Part shown: positions 1-5,593 of the stretch, one piece after another
How the letters are laid out: every line of letters begins with the position of its first letter
How positions within the stretch are numbered: the stretch's first letter is position 1
Source of the DNA: an uncultured Coprococcus sp.
GTDB lineage: Bacteria > Bacillota > Clostridia > Lachnospirales > Lachnospiraceae
Direction of reading: 5' to 3'
Assembly (NCBI GenBank): GCA_900548215.1
Contig: URJI01000126.1
Coordinates: 1 to 5,772 of the forward strand
DNA length: 5,772 nucleotides
Translations under genes and position numbers: made by a program
The notes under the pieces: model-generated
What the model was told of the DNA's origin: nothing
What the model saw: only the letters and a program-made list of their open reading frames with translations
Databases searched by the model: none

Positions 1-880
1 GATACTGAACGAGAAGGTGCTCGTTCTCAGGCTTGAACAGGTGCTTGAACCTGCCCTGCGTTCTCAGGAAGTCCTCGATAGGAAGCTTCTTCTTAGGAGC
101 GTAGGAGAGAATCCATTTGCCCTCGATAACCTCGAACAGAGGCCAGTAACATGTCTCGACTGCCAGCTTGCAGATGTCCATGATCTTCTCTGTAGGGTAT
201 CTCCATCCTCTAGGACATGGAGACATGACATTGAGGAAAGCTGCGCCAGGTGTGTAGATAGCCTTCTCGGCCTTCTCGTAGAGATCACGCATGTTGCCAA
301 GAAGAGTAGACTGTCCAACATATGGGATGTCGTGTGCAGCCATGACCTGGGCGAGATCCTTTCTGTTCTGCATCTTACCATTTGACTGTGAGCCTACTGG
401 TGTGGTTGTTGTGTCAGCATACATAGGAGTAGCTGATGAACGCTGTATACCGGTGTTCATGTATGCTCCGTTGTCGTAGCATACATATACCATATCATGT
501 CCACGCTCCATGGCACCTGACAGTGACTGAAGTCCGATGTCATAAGTTCCGCCATCGCCACCAAATGTGATGAATTTGTATGTGTCATCTATCTTGCCTT
601 TTTTCTTTAGAACGTTGTACGCTGTCTCAACACCGGAGAGGGTAGCGCCTGCGTTCTCAAATGCGTTGTGTATGTAGCTGTCCTCGTAAGCTGTGTAAGG
701 ATACATGAAGGTTGAAACCTCAAGACATCCTGTGGCGTTTCCAATGACCGCCTTGTCGCCCTCGTGAAGGGCGCGGAGTACAGTTCTGACAGTGATAGTA
801 CCACCGCAGCCTGCACACATTCTATGACCTGGAGCAAGACGCTCAGGCTTGTTCATTACTTCTTTAAAATTATATGCCAT
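1..880 (-). CDS. porB: Pyruvate:ferredoxin oxidoreductase beta subunit (PorB), 3' end outside the window
   Basis: This is the thiamine-diphosphate-binding subunit of the four-subunit pyruvate:ferredoxin oxidoreductase, which carries out the decarboxylation and holds an internal [4Fe-4S] cluster. The visible 293 codons begin MAYNFKEVMNKPERLAPGHR. Cluster-ligand cysteines appear in MCAGCGG (C22, C25), TGCLEV (C52) and SPCPRGW (C222). The TPP/Mg motif is GGDGGTYDIG at about residues 108-116, followed by the family-typical CYDNGAYMNTGIQRS near 134-148. The start is an ATG preceded 8 nt upstream by AGGAGGT; a second ATG at 885 is in another frame. No stop codon occurs before the window edge. Family members are usually a little over 300 residues, so only a short C-terminal tail should be missing. 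It is the last visible gene of the operon, 13 bp after porA, with its ribosome site overlapping the porA stop codon. The pyruvate assignment over other 2-oxoacids rests on overall resemblance. Confidence 0.93.
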   Translation of the reverse strand, partial: MAYNFKEVMNKPERLAPGHRMCAGCGGTITVRTVLRALHEGDKAVIGNATGCLEVSTFMYPYTAYEDSYIHNAFENAGATLSGVETAYNVLKKKGKIDDTYKFITFGGDGGTYDIGLQSLSGAMERGHDMVYVCYDNGAYMNTGIQRSSATPMYADTTTTPVGSQSNGKMQNRKDLAQVMAAHDIPYVGQSTLLGNMRDLYEKAEKAIYTPGAAFLNVMSPCPRGWRYPTEKIMDICKLAVETCYWPLFEVIEGKWILSYAPKKKLPIEDFLRTQGRFKHLFKPENEHLLVQY

Positions 881-893
881 TTCATCTTACCTC

Positions 894-2075
894 CTACTGT
901 CTAAGTCCTATGTACTGATACTGAGGGATCTCAGCACCGTTCTCGATCATGTCCTCAAGCTGTGCAAATACGCCTCTTGCGCTTTCCACAGTGTAGTCAC
1001 GTCCGCCGAGACCGTAGATGTAGCTGATAGCCTTTGTGGTTGCCTGAATGTCATACAGGTGCTCCTTGACCTCTGCTGAGAGAGGACCGCCGCCTGCTCT
1101 GAATCCTTCCGATCTGTCAAGGATTGCCACAGCCTTGGTGTGGGCGAGAGCCTTTGCGATCTCCTCACCAGGGAATGGCCTGAACACTCTGATTTTGAGA
1201 AGTCCGACTTTCTTGCCTTCGTTTCTCAGCTCATCTATAGCTTCCTTTGTTGTTCCGGCAGCAGAGCCGATCATAACGATGGCGTAGTCGGCATCGTCAA
1301 GTCTGTACTCCTCAAAGAAACCGTAGTGACGGCCTGTCATCTCCTCGAATTCCTTTGCAACGTCCAGAATAACCTGCTTTGCATTCTTCATGGCAGTGTT
1401 CTGAGCCATCTTGGTCTCCATATAATAAGGAGATGTGGCATAAGGACCGACAGCCATAGGCATCTCAGGATTTAACAGATACTGCTCAGGGTTGTACTCA
1501 CCTACAAACTTCTTTACAAGGTCATCCTCGATGAGGGTGATGTTCTCAACGGCATGGCTTGTGATGAAACCATCCTGACATATCATGATAGGAAGTCTGA
1601 CATCCTTGTGCTCAGATATTCTGTATGCCTGAACAAAGTTGTCATATGCCTCCTGGTTGTTCTCTGCGTATATCTGCAGCCAGCCAGTATCACGGGCGCC
1701 CATGCTGTCTGAGTGGTCACAGTTGATGTTGATAGGGCCGGAGAGTGCTCTGTTTACAAGTGCGAGGGCAAGTGGAAGACGATTGGACGCTGCCACATAG
1801 AGCTCCTCCCACATGAGAGCCATACCACATGATGATGTGGCTGTGAGTGTACGGCAGCCGGCAGCCTCTGCGCCGATCGCTGCACTCATGGCACTGTGCT
1901 CACTCTCTACCGGGATAAATTCTGTATCGATCTCTCCATTGGAGATAAATGTTGAAACGAACTGAGGTATCTCAGTTGAAGGTGTTATAGGGAATGCAGG
2001 CATAACATCCGGATTGATCTGCTTTATAGCATGTGCCACAGCCTCATTTCCTGAAAGACGTTCTCTTATAGCCAT
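894..2075 (-). CDS. porA: Pyruvate:ferredoxin oxidoreductase alpha subunit (PorA)
   Basis: The alpha subunit of pyruvate:ferredoxin oxidoreductase, 393 residues, which is normal for the stand-alone subunit. It helps form the substrate and cofactor pocket together with PorB. The N-terminal domain carries AFPITPSTEI (residues 27-36), whose Thr31 matches the substrate-contacting Thr of the family. It also has VESEHSAMSAAIGAEAAG (56-73) with the conserved Glu near the TPP ring, and VNRALSGPI (107-115) with the pyruvate-binding Arg region. The C-terminal half has the transketolase C-like domain with AIVMIGSAAGTTKEAID and the typical AILDRSEGFRAGGGPLS. The ATG follows the porD TAA with no spacer, and its ribosome site AAGGAGGG lies within the end of porD, so translation is probably coupled. 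The equivalence of catalytic residues to characterised enzymes is from family knowledge, not from an alignment. Confidence 0.95.
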   Translation of the reverse strand: MAIRERLSGNEAVAHAIKQINPDVMPAFPITPSTEIPQFVSTFISNGEIDTEFIPVESEHSAMSAAIGAEAAGCRTLTATSSCGMALMWEELYVAASNRLPLALALVNRALSGPININCDHSDSMGARDTGWLQIYAENNQEAYDNFVQAYRISEHKDVRLPIMICQDGFITSHAVENITLIEDDLVKKFVGEYNPEQYLLNPEMPMAVGPYATSPYYMETKMAQNTAMKNAKQVILDVAKEFEEMTGRHYGFFEEYRLDDADYAIVMIGSAAGTTKEAIDELRNEGKKVGLLKIRVFRPFPGEEIAKALAHTKAVAILDRSEGFRAGGGPLSAEVKEHLYDIQATTKAISYIYGLGGRDYTVESARGVFAQLEDMIENGAEIPQYQYIGLRQ

Positions 2076-2378
2076 TTATTTGCCCTCCTTCATAGTGATT
2101 GCTCCGAATTTGCACTGGTATGCGCATATACCGCAGCCCTTGCAGTGATCCAGGTCAAATGCGAGACGTTTGCCTGATACTACCGGGATACATGAATCCG
2201 GGCAGACAGGTGCGCACAGAAGACAGTGTACACATTTGCTCTCGTCAAGGACAGGGGTTGAAGTTCTCCACTCACCTGTATTAAAAGCCTTGGATGTGCC
2301 GCCGCCGTATACGTGGTTTCCAGGTGTGAGCTCTGTCCATTTGCTGTTGTCATGTATTTTACTTATATCTGTTCTCAT
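2076..2378 (-). CDS. porD: Pyruvate:ferredoxin oxidoreductase delta subunit (PorD), 2x[4Fe-4S] ferredoxin-like
   Basis: A 100-residue ferredoxin-like subunit that carries electrons from the catalytic subunits to external ferredoxin. Two classic cluster motifs are visible: CVHCLLCAPVCP (C49, C52, C55, C59) and CKGCGICAYQCKFGAI (C79, C82, C85, C89). Each cluster is completed by the fourth cysteine of the opposite motif, as in bacterial 2[4Fe-4S] ferredoxins. An extra Cys63 (DSCIPV) is not part of the usual pattern. The roughly 45-residue N-terminal extension with GGGTSKAFNTGEWRTSTPV is typical of PorD and separates it from free ferredoxins. The start codon overlaps the porC TAA by one base (TAATG), and GGGAGG lies 10 nt upstream, which points to translational coupling. 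Confidence 0.95.
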   Translation of the reverse strand: MRTDISKIHDNSKWTELTPGNHVYGGGTSKAFNTGEWRTSTPVLDESKCVHCLLCAPVCPDSCIPVVSGKRLAFDLDHCKGCGICAYQCKFGAITMKEGK

Positions 2379-2953
2379 TACTTCATTACCTCCCTGAAGG
2401 CGAGCTTCAAAGCTTCCATGTTGCCCTCGATAACCTCTGGTTTCTTGGCGAATTTGTGCTGATATGACTGTCTCATATCCTCGAGGAAAGGTCCCTCCTC
2501 CATGATTCCGCTGACAGCAACGATGGCTGCAAGCATAGGAGAGTTAGGGAAATTCTTGCCGAGAGTCTTCATGGAGATCTCCTTGGCATCAAGTGTGTAT
2601 ACCCTACCCTTGTAACCCTTGAGTAGTGGACGGACCTCGTCCGGAGTCTTAGGTGTATTTATAATGATGGCGCCATCCTCGGCGAGACCTGCAGTCACAT
2701 GTACAGGTTCGATCAGAGATTCGTCAACTACAACCACATACTGTGGCTCGTAAATGTTGGAATGTACTCTGATAGGTTCACTGCTGATCCTGTTGTAAGC
2801 AGTGATAGGTGCGCCCATTCTCTCTGGACCATACTCAGGGAATCCCTGAACATATTTACCTGTTTTGAATGCCACATCTGCGAGCAGCAGGGCAGCAGTC
2901 TTGGCACCCTGACCACCACGTCCGTGCCATCTGATTTCGATAGTATCTTTCAC
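2378..2953 (-). CDS. porC: Pyruvate:ferredoxin oxidoreductase gamma subunit (PorC), GTG start
   Basis: The gamma subunit, 191 residues from the chosen start and first gene of the operon. It shows the signature IRWHGRGGQGAKTAA near its N-terminus (about residues 7-21), then GFPEYGPERMGAPI (37-50), both diagnostic of the gamma domain of 2-oxoacid:ferredoxin oxidoreductases. An in-frame ATG at 2992 would add 13 residues (MELNENFLTGDVK), but it has no ribosome site and lies only about 18 nt from the expected transcription start. The GTG at 2953 has AGGAGA 7 nt upstream and gives an N-terminus, (V/M)KDTIEIRWHGRGGQG, that matches how PorC proteins usually begin. The gene order gamma-delta-alpha-beta is a common one for four-subunit enzymes. 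The gene is preceded by its own promoter and followed immediately by porD. Confidence 0.93.
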   Translation of the reverse strand: MKDTIEIRWHGRGGQGAKTAALLLADVAFKTGKYVQGFPEYGPERMGAPITAYNRISSEPIRVHSNIYEPQYVVVVDESLIEPVHVTAGLAEDGAIIINTPKTPDEVRPLLKGYKGRVYTLDAKEISMKTLGKNFPNSPMLAAIVAVSGIMEEGPFLEDMRQSYQHKFAKKPEVIEGNMEALKLAFREVMK

Positions 2954-2960
2954 TTTTACA

Positions 2961-2966
2961 TCTCCT
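2961..2966 (-). promoter_or_regulatory. Ribosome binding site deciding the porC GTG start
   Basis: Read on the minus strand this is AGGAGA, ending 7 nt before the GTG at 2953. It lies inside the longer in-frame reading that starts at the ATG at 2992. That ATG has only a distant AAGGA, about 17 nt away. The better spacing favours the GTG as the true start. Confidence 0.75.
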
Positions 2967-3016
2967 GTCAAAAAATTCTCATTAAGTTCCATTTGTTAGG
3001 AAAAATAATCCTTTTG

Positions 3017-3044
3017 ATTATACCATTTATGAATAATAAGTAAA
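3017..3044 (-). promoter_or_regulatory. Promoter of the porCDAB operon (extended -10)
   Basis: On the minus strand a perfect TATAAT (3017-3022) is preceded by TGG, giving an extended -10 TGnTATAAT. A 16-bp spacer separates it from TTTACT (3039-3044), which matches four of six bases of the -35 consensus. Transcription would begin near 3010, giving a leader of about 57 nt to the porC GTG. No operator is recognised. This is the only good sigma-A-type promoter seen before the operon. Confidence 0.65.
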
Positions 3045-3076
3045 GAATAAAATTAAGGACATATGGCAAATAACAG

Positions 3077-3109
3077 AAAAAATTAACGCATATTGCTGAA
3101 ATGCCTTAA
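3077..3109 (-). terminator. Imperfect intrinsic terminator after the histidine kinase gene
   Basis: Just after the kinase stop codon the minus strand forms TTAAGGCATTT, loop CAGCA, ATATGCGTTAA. This is a stem of four plus four pairs with a G-G mismatch and a further T-T mismatch near the loop, followed at once by six T residues. It has the layout of a terminator but the stem is weak, so some read-through into the por operon is possible. Confidence 0.4.
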
Positions 3110-3115
3110 AATGTT

Positions 3116-4399
3116 TTAAAGACTTACGTTGAAATGAATACAGTTCTGACCGTCTATTACCTGGTTGTCCAGAAGAATGTTGCCGTGATACTTTGTAACC
3201 AGCTGTTTTAATTTGAAAAGACCGATTCCTCTGGAATACACGCCATCCTTAAGAGGCTTAGTTGTATATCCCTTGGCAAAATAGTTTTTGCGCATATCTG
3301 CAGTCAGTTTTGGCCCTGCATTTAATGTTTCTATAGTGGTGGCAGATCCATCGGAATTAATGATGACCTTTATCCATCCACCATCCTCAGTTGCGTCAAA
3401 TGCATTGTCCACTAATATGCTCATGACATCCAGAAGCTCAAATTCCTCGGCTTTGGATGTCAGCGTGGAATTTTTGACGTCTATCTGGATGTCTATATTC
3501 CGCTCATTTGCGAGATTCATTTTGCTGAATAAAAAGCCTGCTATCAGCTTCATGTTGATTTTCAGAAGATATGAGTTCTTTATGACATGATCATTGCATG
3601 ACATATCAAGCTTCTTGGAGAGTGCTGCGGTGAGAGAATCATAATCGGTATAACTTATTGGCAGCATACTGATCGCCTGAAGCTCGTTGTTGTAGTCGTG
3701 CTGTCTCATACGTACCTGATCTATCAGATCCTCTATAATAGGAAGATACTGTTCATAGGATTGGAGCTGCTTCTGTGATTCTCTGAGACTCATGTAGTTC
3801 TTGTACATTCCAGCGTATAAAATCAGAATAAGTATAATAGAGATTGTGAATGTCGCAAAAACGTTCATGAAATCCTTTACGGATATACGCTGGTATATGA
3901 CCATGACCATCATGAGAACAAATATTCCAAGTATGATATTTCTTGAAACCTGATTTTTTACTACTAGAGCCTCATACAGCTTGTCAATATGCGAAAATTT
4001 ATACAGCAATATAACTATAATTAAAGCCATGGCTTCAGTTATATATGTTGTTGCATTGGTGAAAGGGGTGTCTGTAAACTGCATGATGACGATAAGCTGT
4101 ACAATGTTCAGCAGATTCATCATTATAAGCGACATCGCGTAGCCCGTTATGATCTTCATAGGTGGATAACGGAAGGCCAGAGAGTAGAACACAAAGCAGT
4201 ATATGTAGGTTATTGTAGTAGCTACAAGCATAGAATTGGTTATTGTAGTTATGAAAGAAATCGGTATAGTTAGCAGGAACAAAGCAGGGAGACGCCTTGC
4301 TATCTGGGAAAGCTTTACATTATATATTGCCATCAAAAAAAATAAAAAGACTATTGTATCAAGTAGTAATTTTGCAAGAAAATTAAAATAAGCTGCCAT
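3116..4399 (-). CDS. AgrC-like membrane sensor histidine kinase (GHKL family)
   Basis: A 427-residue membrane sensor kinase. Residues 1 to about 200 are strongly hydrophobic, with roughly six or seven membrane segments (for example 5-26, 36-55, 57-77, 84-107, 117-134, 153-170, 176-198). A probable linker helix (about 200-230) follows. The kinase core has an H-box MRQHDYNNELQAI with likely phosphoacceptor His234, an N-box DVMSILVDNAFDATE with Asn332, and a G-box SRGIGLFKLKQLV (390-401). This polytopic sensor plus HDYNN H-box is the AgrC/HPK10 type, which commonly senses peptides. The signal here is unknown because no AgrB-like protein lies in the window. The ATG directly abuts the TAA of the response regulator gene and has GGAG 9 nt upstream within that gene, so the pair is co-translated. 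The protein should phosphorylate that regulator. The symbol is left blank because orthology to agrC is not established. Confidence 0.9.
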   Translation of the reverse strand: MAAYFNFLAKLLLDTIVFLFFLMAIYNVKLSQIARRLPALFLLTIPISFITTITNSMLVATTITYIYCFVFYSLAFRYPPMKIITGYAMSLIMMNLLNIVQLIVIMQFTDTPFTNATTYITEAMALIIVILLYKFSHIDKLYEALVVKNQVSRNIILGIFVLMMVMVIYQRISVKDFMNVFATFTISIILILILYAGMYKNYMSLRESQKQLQSYEQYLPIIEDLIDQVRMRQHDYNNELQAISMLPISYTDYDSLTAALSKKLDMSCNDHVIKNSYLLKINMKLIAGFLFSKMNLANERNIDIQIDVKNSTLTSKAEEFELLDVMSILVDNAFDATEDGGWIKVIINSDGSATTIETLNAGPKLTADMRKNYFAKGYTTKPLKDGVYSRGIGLFKLKQLVTKYHGNILLDNQVIDGQNCIHFNVSL

Positions 4400-5104
4400 T
4401 TATCTATTCTCCATATATGTTTCAACCAGTGATTTGTATTTGCGCCCAACAGGTATGACTTCCTGCGCCTGATTCAGCCTTAGAACTGAGTTGGTGCGGT
4501 CATAGCTGTGAATAAATGACGGATTAAAATAATAACTTTTGTGACATCTGACAAGTGGTATGTCAATGCCTTCAAACAATGTGTCAAATGCCTGACCGGT
4601 TACGATAAAATCTCCGTTTGTGGTGAAAATGTGTTTGTGATGTCCTGCTGATTGAGTATATACGATGTCGGATGGGAGAACATTGAATAAAATGCCCTGA
4701 ATGTCTTTTAATTGCAGCTTACAGTCAGGAGACTGGTCTGTGTCACAGACACTTTTAAGTGCGGAGATGACATCGTCCCTGTTGTATGGCTTTGAAAAAT
4801 AATAGTTGCAGTGATATTTATTTATGACATCAAGACTTGGATTTGTAATGTCTGTGATAAAAATAACCGGTGTAAATTCGTGACCTGATGTCGATCTTAT
4901 GTATGAACATATATCGAGACCTGTCTTATCATCCCCAAGATTTATGTCCAGCATAAAAATGTCAATAGAGCAGGAATTTATAACAGATACAGCATCATTG
5001 TAATTTGAAGCGGTATAGATAACAGAGTCAGGATATCCATATTCAATTATATGTTTTAACCCTGCAAGCTGGATAGTATCGTCTTCAACAATGAGTAATT
5101 TCAT
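4400..5104 (-). CDS. AgrA-like response regulator with LytTR DNA-binding domain
   Basis: A 234-residue two-component response regulator. The receiver domain (1 to about 120) begins MKLLIVEDDTIQLAGL, with acidic residues D8/D9, the probable phosphoacceptor Asp53 in FMLDINL, Thr84 in IFITDI and Lys105 in FSKPY. The C-terminal half (about 130-230) is a LytTR domain, recognised by VRCHKSYYFNPSFIHSYDR and the closing EVIPVGRKYKSLVETY. LytTR proteins usually bind paired 9-bp direct repeats about 12 bp apart, and such a pair lies upstream at 5241-5270. The ATG at 5104 is chosen because it has AGAGGTG 9 nt upstream and gives a standard receiver N-terminus. The same frame stays open back to 5230, but those 42 extra residues have no receiver homology and span the likely promoter. 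The downstream gene encodes its probable kinase partner. Confidence 0.9.
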   Translation of the reverse strand: MKLLIVEDDTIQLAGLKHIIEYGYPDSVIYTASNYNDAVSVINSCSIDIFMLDINLGDDKTGLDICSYIRSTSGHEFTPVIFITDITNPSLDVINKYHCNYYFSKPYNRDDVISALKSVCDTDQSPDCKLQLKDIQGILFNVLPSDIVYTQSAGHHKHIFTTNGDFIVTGQAFDTLFEGIDIPLVRCHKSYYFNPSFIHSYDRTNSVLRLNQAQEVIPVGRKYKSLVETYMENR

Positions 5105-5113
5105 AAAATGTAA

Positions 5114-5120
5114 CACCTCT
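5114..5120 (-). promoter_or_regulatory. Ribosome binding site fixing the response regulator start
   Basis: On the minus strand AGAGGTG lies 9 nt before the ATG at 5104. It supports this start over in-frame ATGs further upstream, the first at 5230. Confidence 0.7.
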
Positions 5121-5170
5121 ATATTTATAGTCATCTTATTGCGAAAAAATATTAAAAATGACATTGTTAT

Positions 5171-5198
5171 ATTATCATAAAAAGGTGTGTTTATACAA
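5171..5198 (-). promoter_or_regulatory. Probable promoter of the response regulator-kinase operon
   Basis: On the minus strand TTGTAT (5193-5198) and GATAAT (5171-5176) are separated by 16 bp, with four of six and five of six matches to the -35 and -10 consensus. Transcription would start near 5164, leaving about 60 nt of leader before the ATG at 5104. The region is AT-rich, so other -10-like hexamers exist (for example TAATAT two bases further on) and the call is moderate. Confidence 0.45.
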
Positions 5199-5240
5199 TA
5201 GGTACAACTCTTGTTATGACGCTTATACATAAAAATATAT

Positions 5241-5277
5241 GTCGTTCATGTCGTTTCACACGTCGTTCATGTCGATT
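5241..5277 (+). promoter_or_regulatory. Tandem direct repeats, candidate LytTR-regulator binding site
   Basis: Two copies of GTCGTTCATGTCGNTT occupy 5241-5256 and 5262-5277, identical at 15 of 16 positions and exactly 21 bp apart. Each copy contains a 9-mer GTCGTTCAT that matches the known LytTR half-site pattern [TA][AC][CA]GTTN[AG][TG] at seven of nine positions. The spacer between 9-mers is 12 bp, the expected geometry for two sites on one DNA face. The site lies 20 bp upstream of the plus-strand -35 at 5291 and in the same orientation. It is about 43 bp behind the minus-strand promoter of the regulator gene. The likely binder is the LytTR regulator encoded next door; this is inferred from position and spacing. 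Confidence 0.6.
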
Positions 5278-5290
5278 TCTGTCTAACGTG

Positions 5291-5319
5291 TTGGCAAATG
5301 TGCATAAGTAGTATATAAA
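5291..5319 (+). promoter_or_regulatory. Plus-strand promoter of the intergenic RNA
   Basis: TTGGCA (5291-5296) and TATAAA (5314-5319) are separated by an ideal 17 bp. Each hexamer matches five of six consensus bases. Transcription would start around 5326. The candidate LytTR site lies directly upstream, which suggests activation by the neighbouring response regulator. Confidence 0.6.
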
Positions 5320-5325
5320 TTTATT

Positions 5326-5475
5326 TATGTACGGCAATTGATTTCGAGGGGAGATTGATTATACAGTATCAATCAGCATTGCGGCGTATAGGATTTGCCG
5401 TCTACGCGGTTGTCTATACAGTGTTTGTTGTTTGGTATGTGCTGCCATGGATATTTTTGTCCATGGCAGTTTTTT
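5326..5475 (+). ncRNA. Candidate structured small RNA or regulatory leader, about 150 nt
   Basis: No known RNA family is recognised. The limits are inferred from the promoter at 5291-5319 and the terminator at 5442-5475. A 7-bp helix pairs ACGGCAA (5331-5337) with TTGCCGT (5395-5401). Inside it a perfect 7-bp hairpin pairs GATTGAT (5353-5359) with ATCAATC (5368-5374) around an 8-nt loop. GTATA (5386-5390) can pair with the hairpin loop TATAC (5360-5364), or, as GTATAG, with CTATAC (5414-5419). These are crossing or alternative pairings. It may be a free regulatory RNA under LytTR control, or a leader with a terminator controlling the gene at 5594. That gene seems to have its own promoter, which favours the first view slightly. 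A 58-codon reading frame from TTG at 5355 runs through the terminator and is thought less likely to be real. Confidence 0.45.
5442..5475 (+). terminator. Strong intrinsic terminator of the intergenic transcript
   Basis: A perfect 10-bp stem, CTGCCATGGA (5442-5451) with TCCATGGCAG (5460-5469), closes an 8-nt loop and is followed immediately by six T residues (5470-5475). On the other strand the stem is not followed by a T-run, so it acts on plus-strand transcription only. Since no conventional gene ends here, it must stop the short transcript begun near 5326. Confidence 0.88.
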
Positions 5476-5503
5476 GTTTGGATTTGTTTGAGGTACAAAA
5501 CTA

Positions 5504-5532
5504 TTTAAAAAAGCAATATGATATGGTATGAT
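5504..5532 (+). promoter_or_regulatory. Probable promoter of the hydratase gene
   Basis: TATGAT (5527-5532) preceded by TGG forms an extended -10, five of six bases matching. TTTAAA (5504-5509) is a weak -35 (four of six) at 17 bp. Transcription would start near 5539, after the terminator, leaving a leader of about 55 nt. This would let the gene be expressed independently of the upstream RNA. Confidence 0.45.
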
Positions 5533-5593
5533 GTAGAGAAACGTGGGGTGTTTTCAATCCCTAATGATAAAAGCTATTACCAGGAGGAAGAGT

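Noticed and set aside
849..1475. Plus-strand frames opposite porA
   Set aside because: Antisense shadows of a clearly conserved gene, with no ribosome sites or recognisable products.
3045..3115. LytTR-type repeats upstream of the por operon
   Set aside because: GTT-containing motifs occur there 13 bp apart, not the expected 21, with poor flanking matches; no evidence that por is a direct target.
5105..5230. 42-residue N-terminal extension of the response regulator frame
   Set aside because: No receiver homology, it covers the probable promoter and leader, and the ATG at 5104 has a good ribosome site and standard N-terminus.
5227..5242. Small inverted repeat ACATA/TATGT
   Set aside because: Five AT-rich pairs around a short spacer; expected by chance in such sequence.
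5241..5277. CRISPR-like array
   Set aside because: Only two short units with a spacer of a few bases; the 21-bp period fits a regulator site.
5437..5508. Short frame from ATG at 5437, about 23 codons
   Set aside because: No ribosome site and it lies across the terminator stem.
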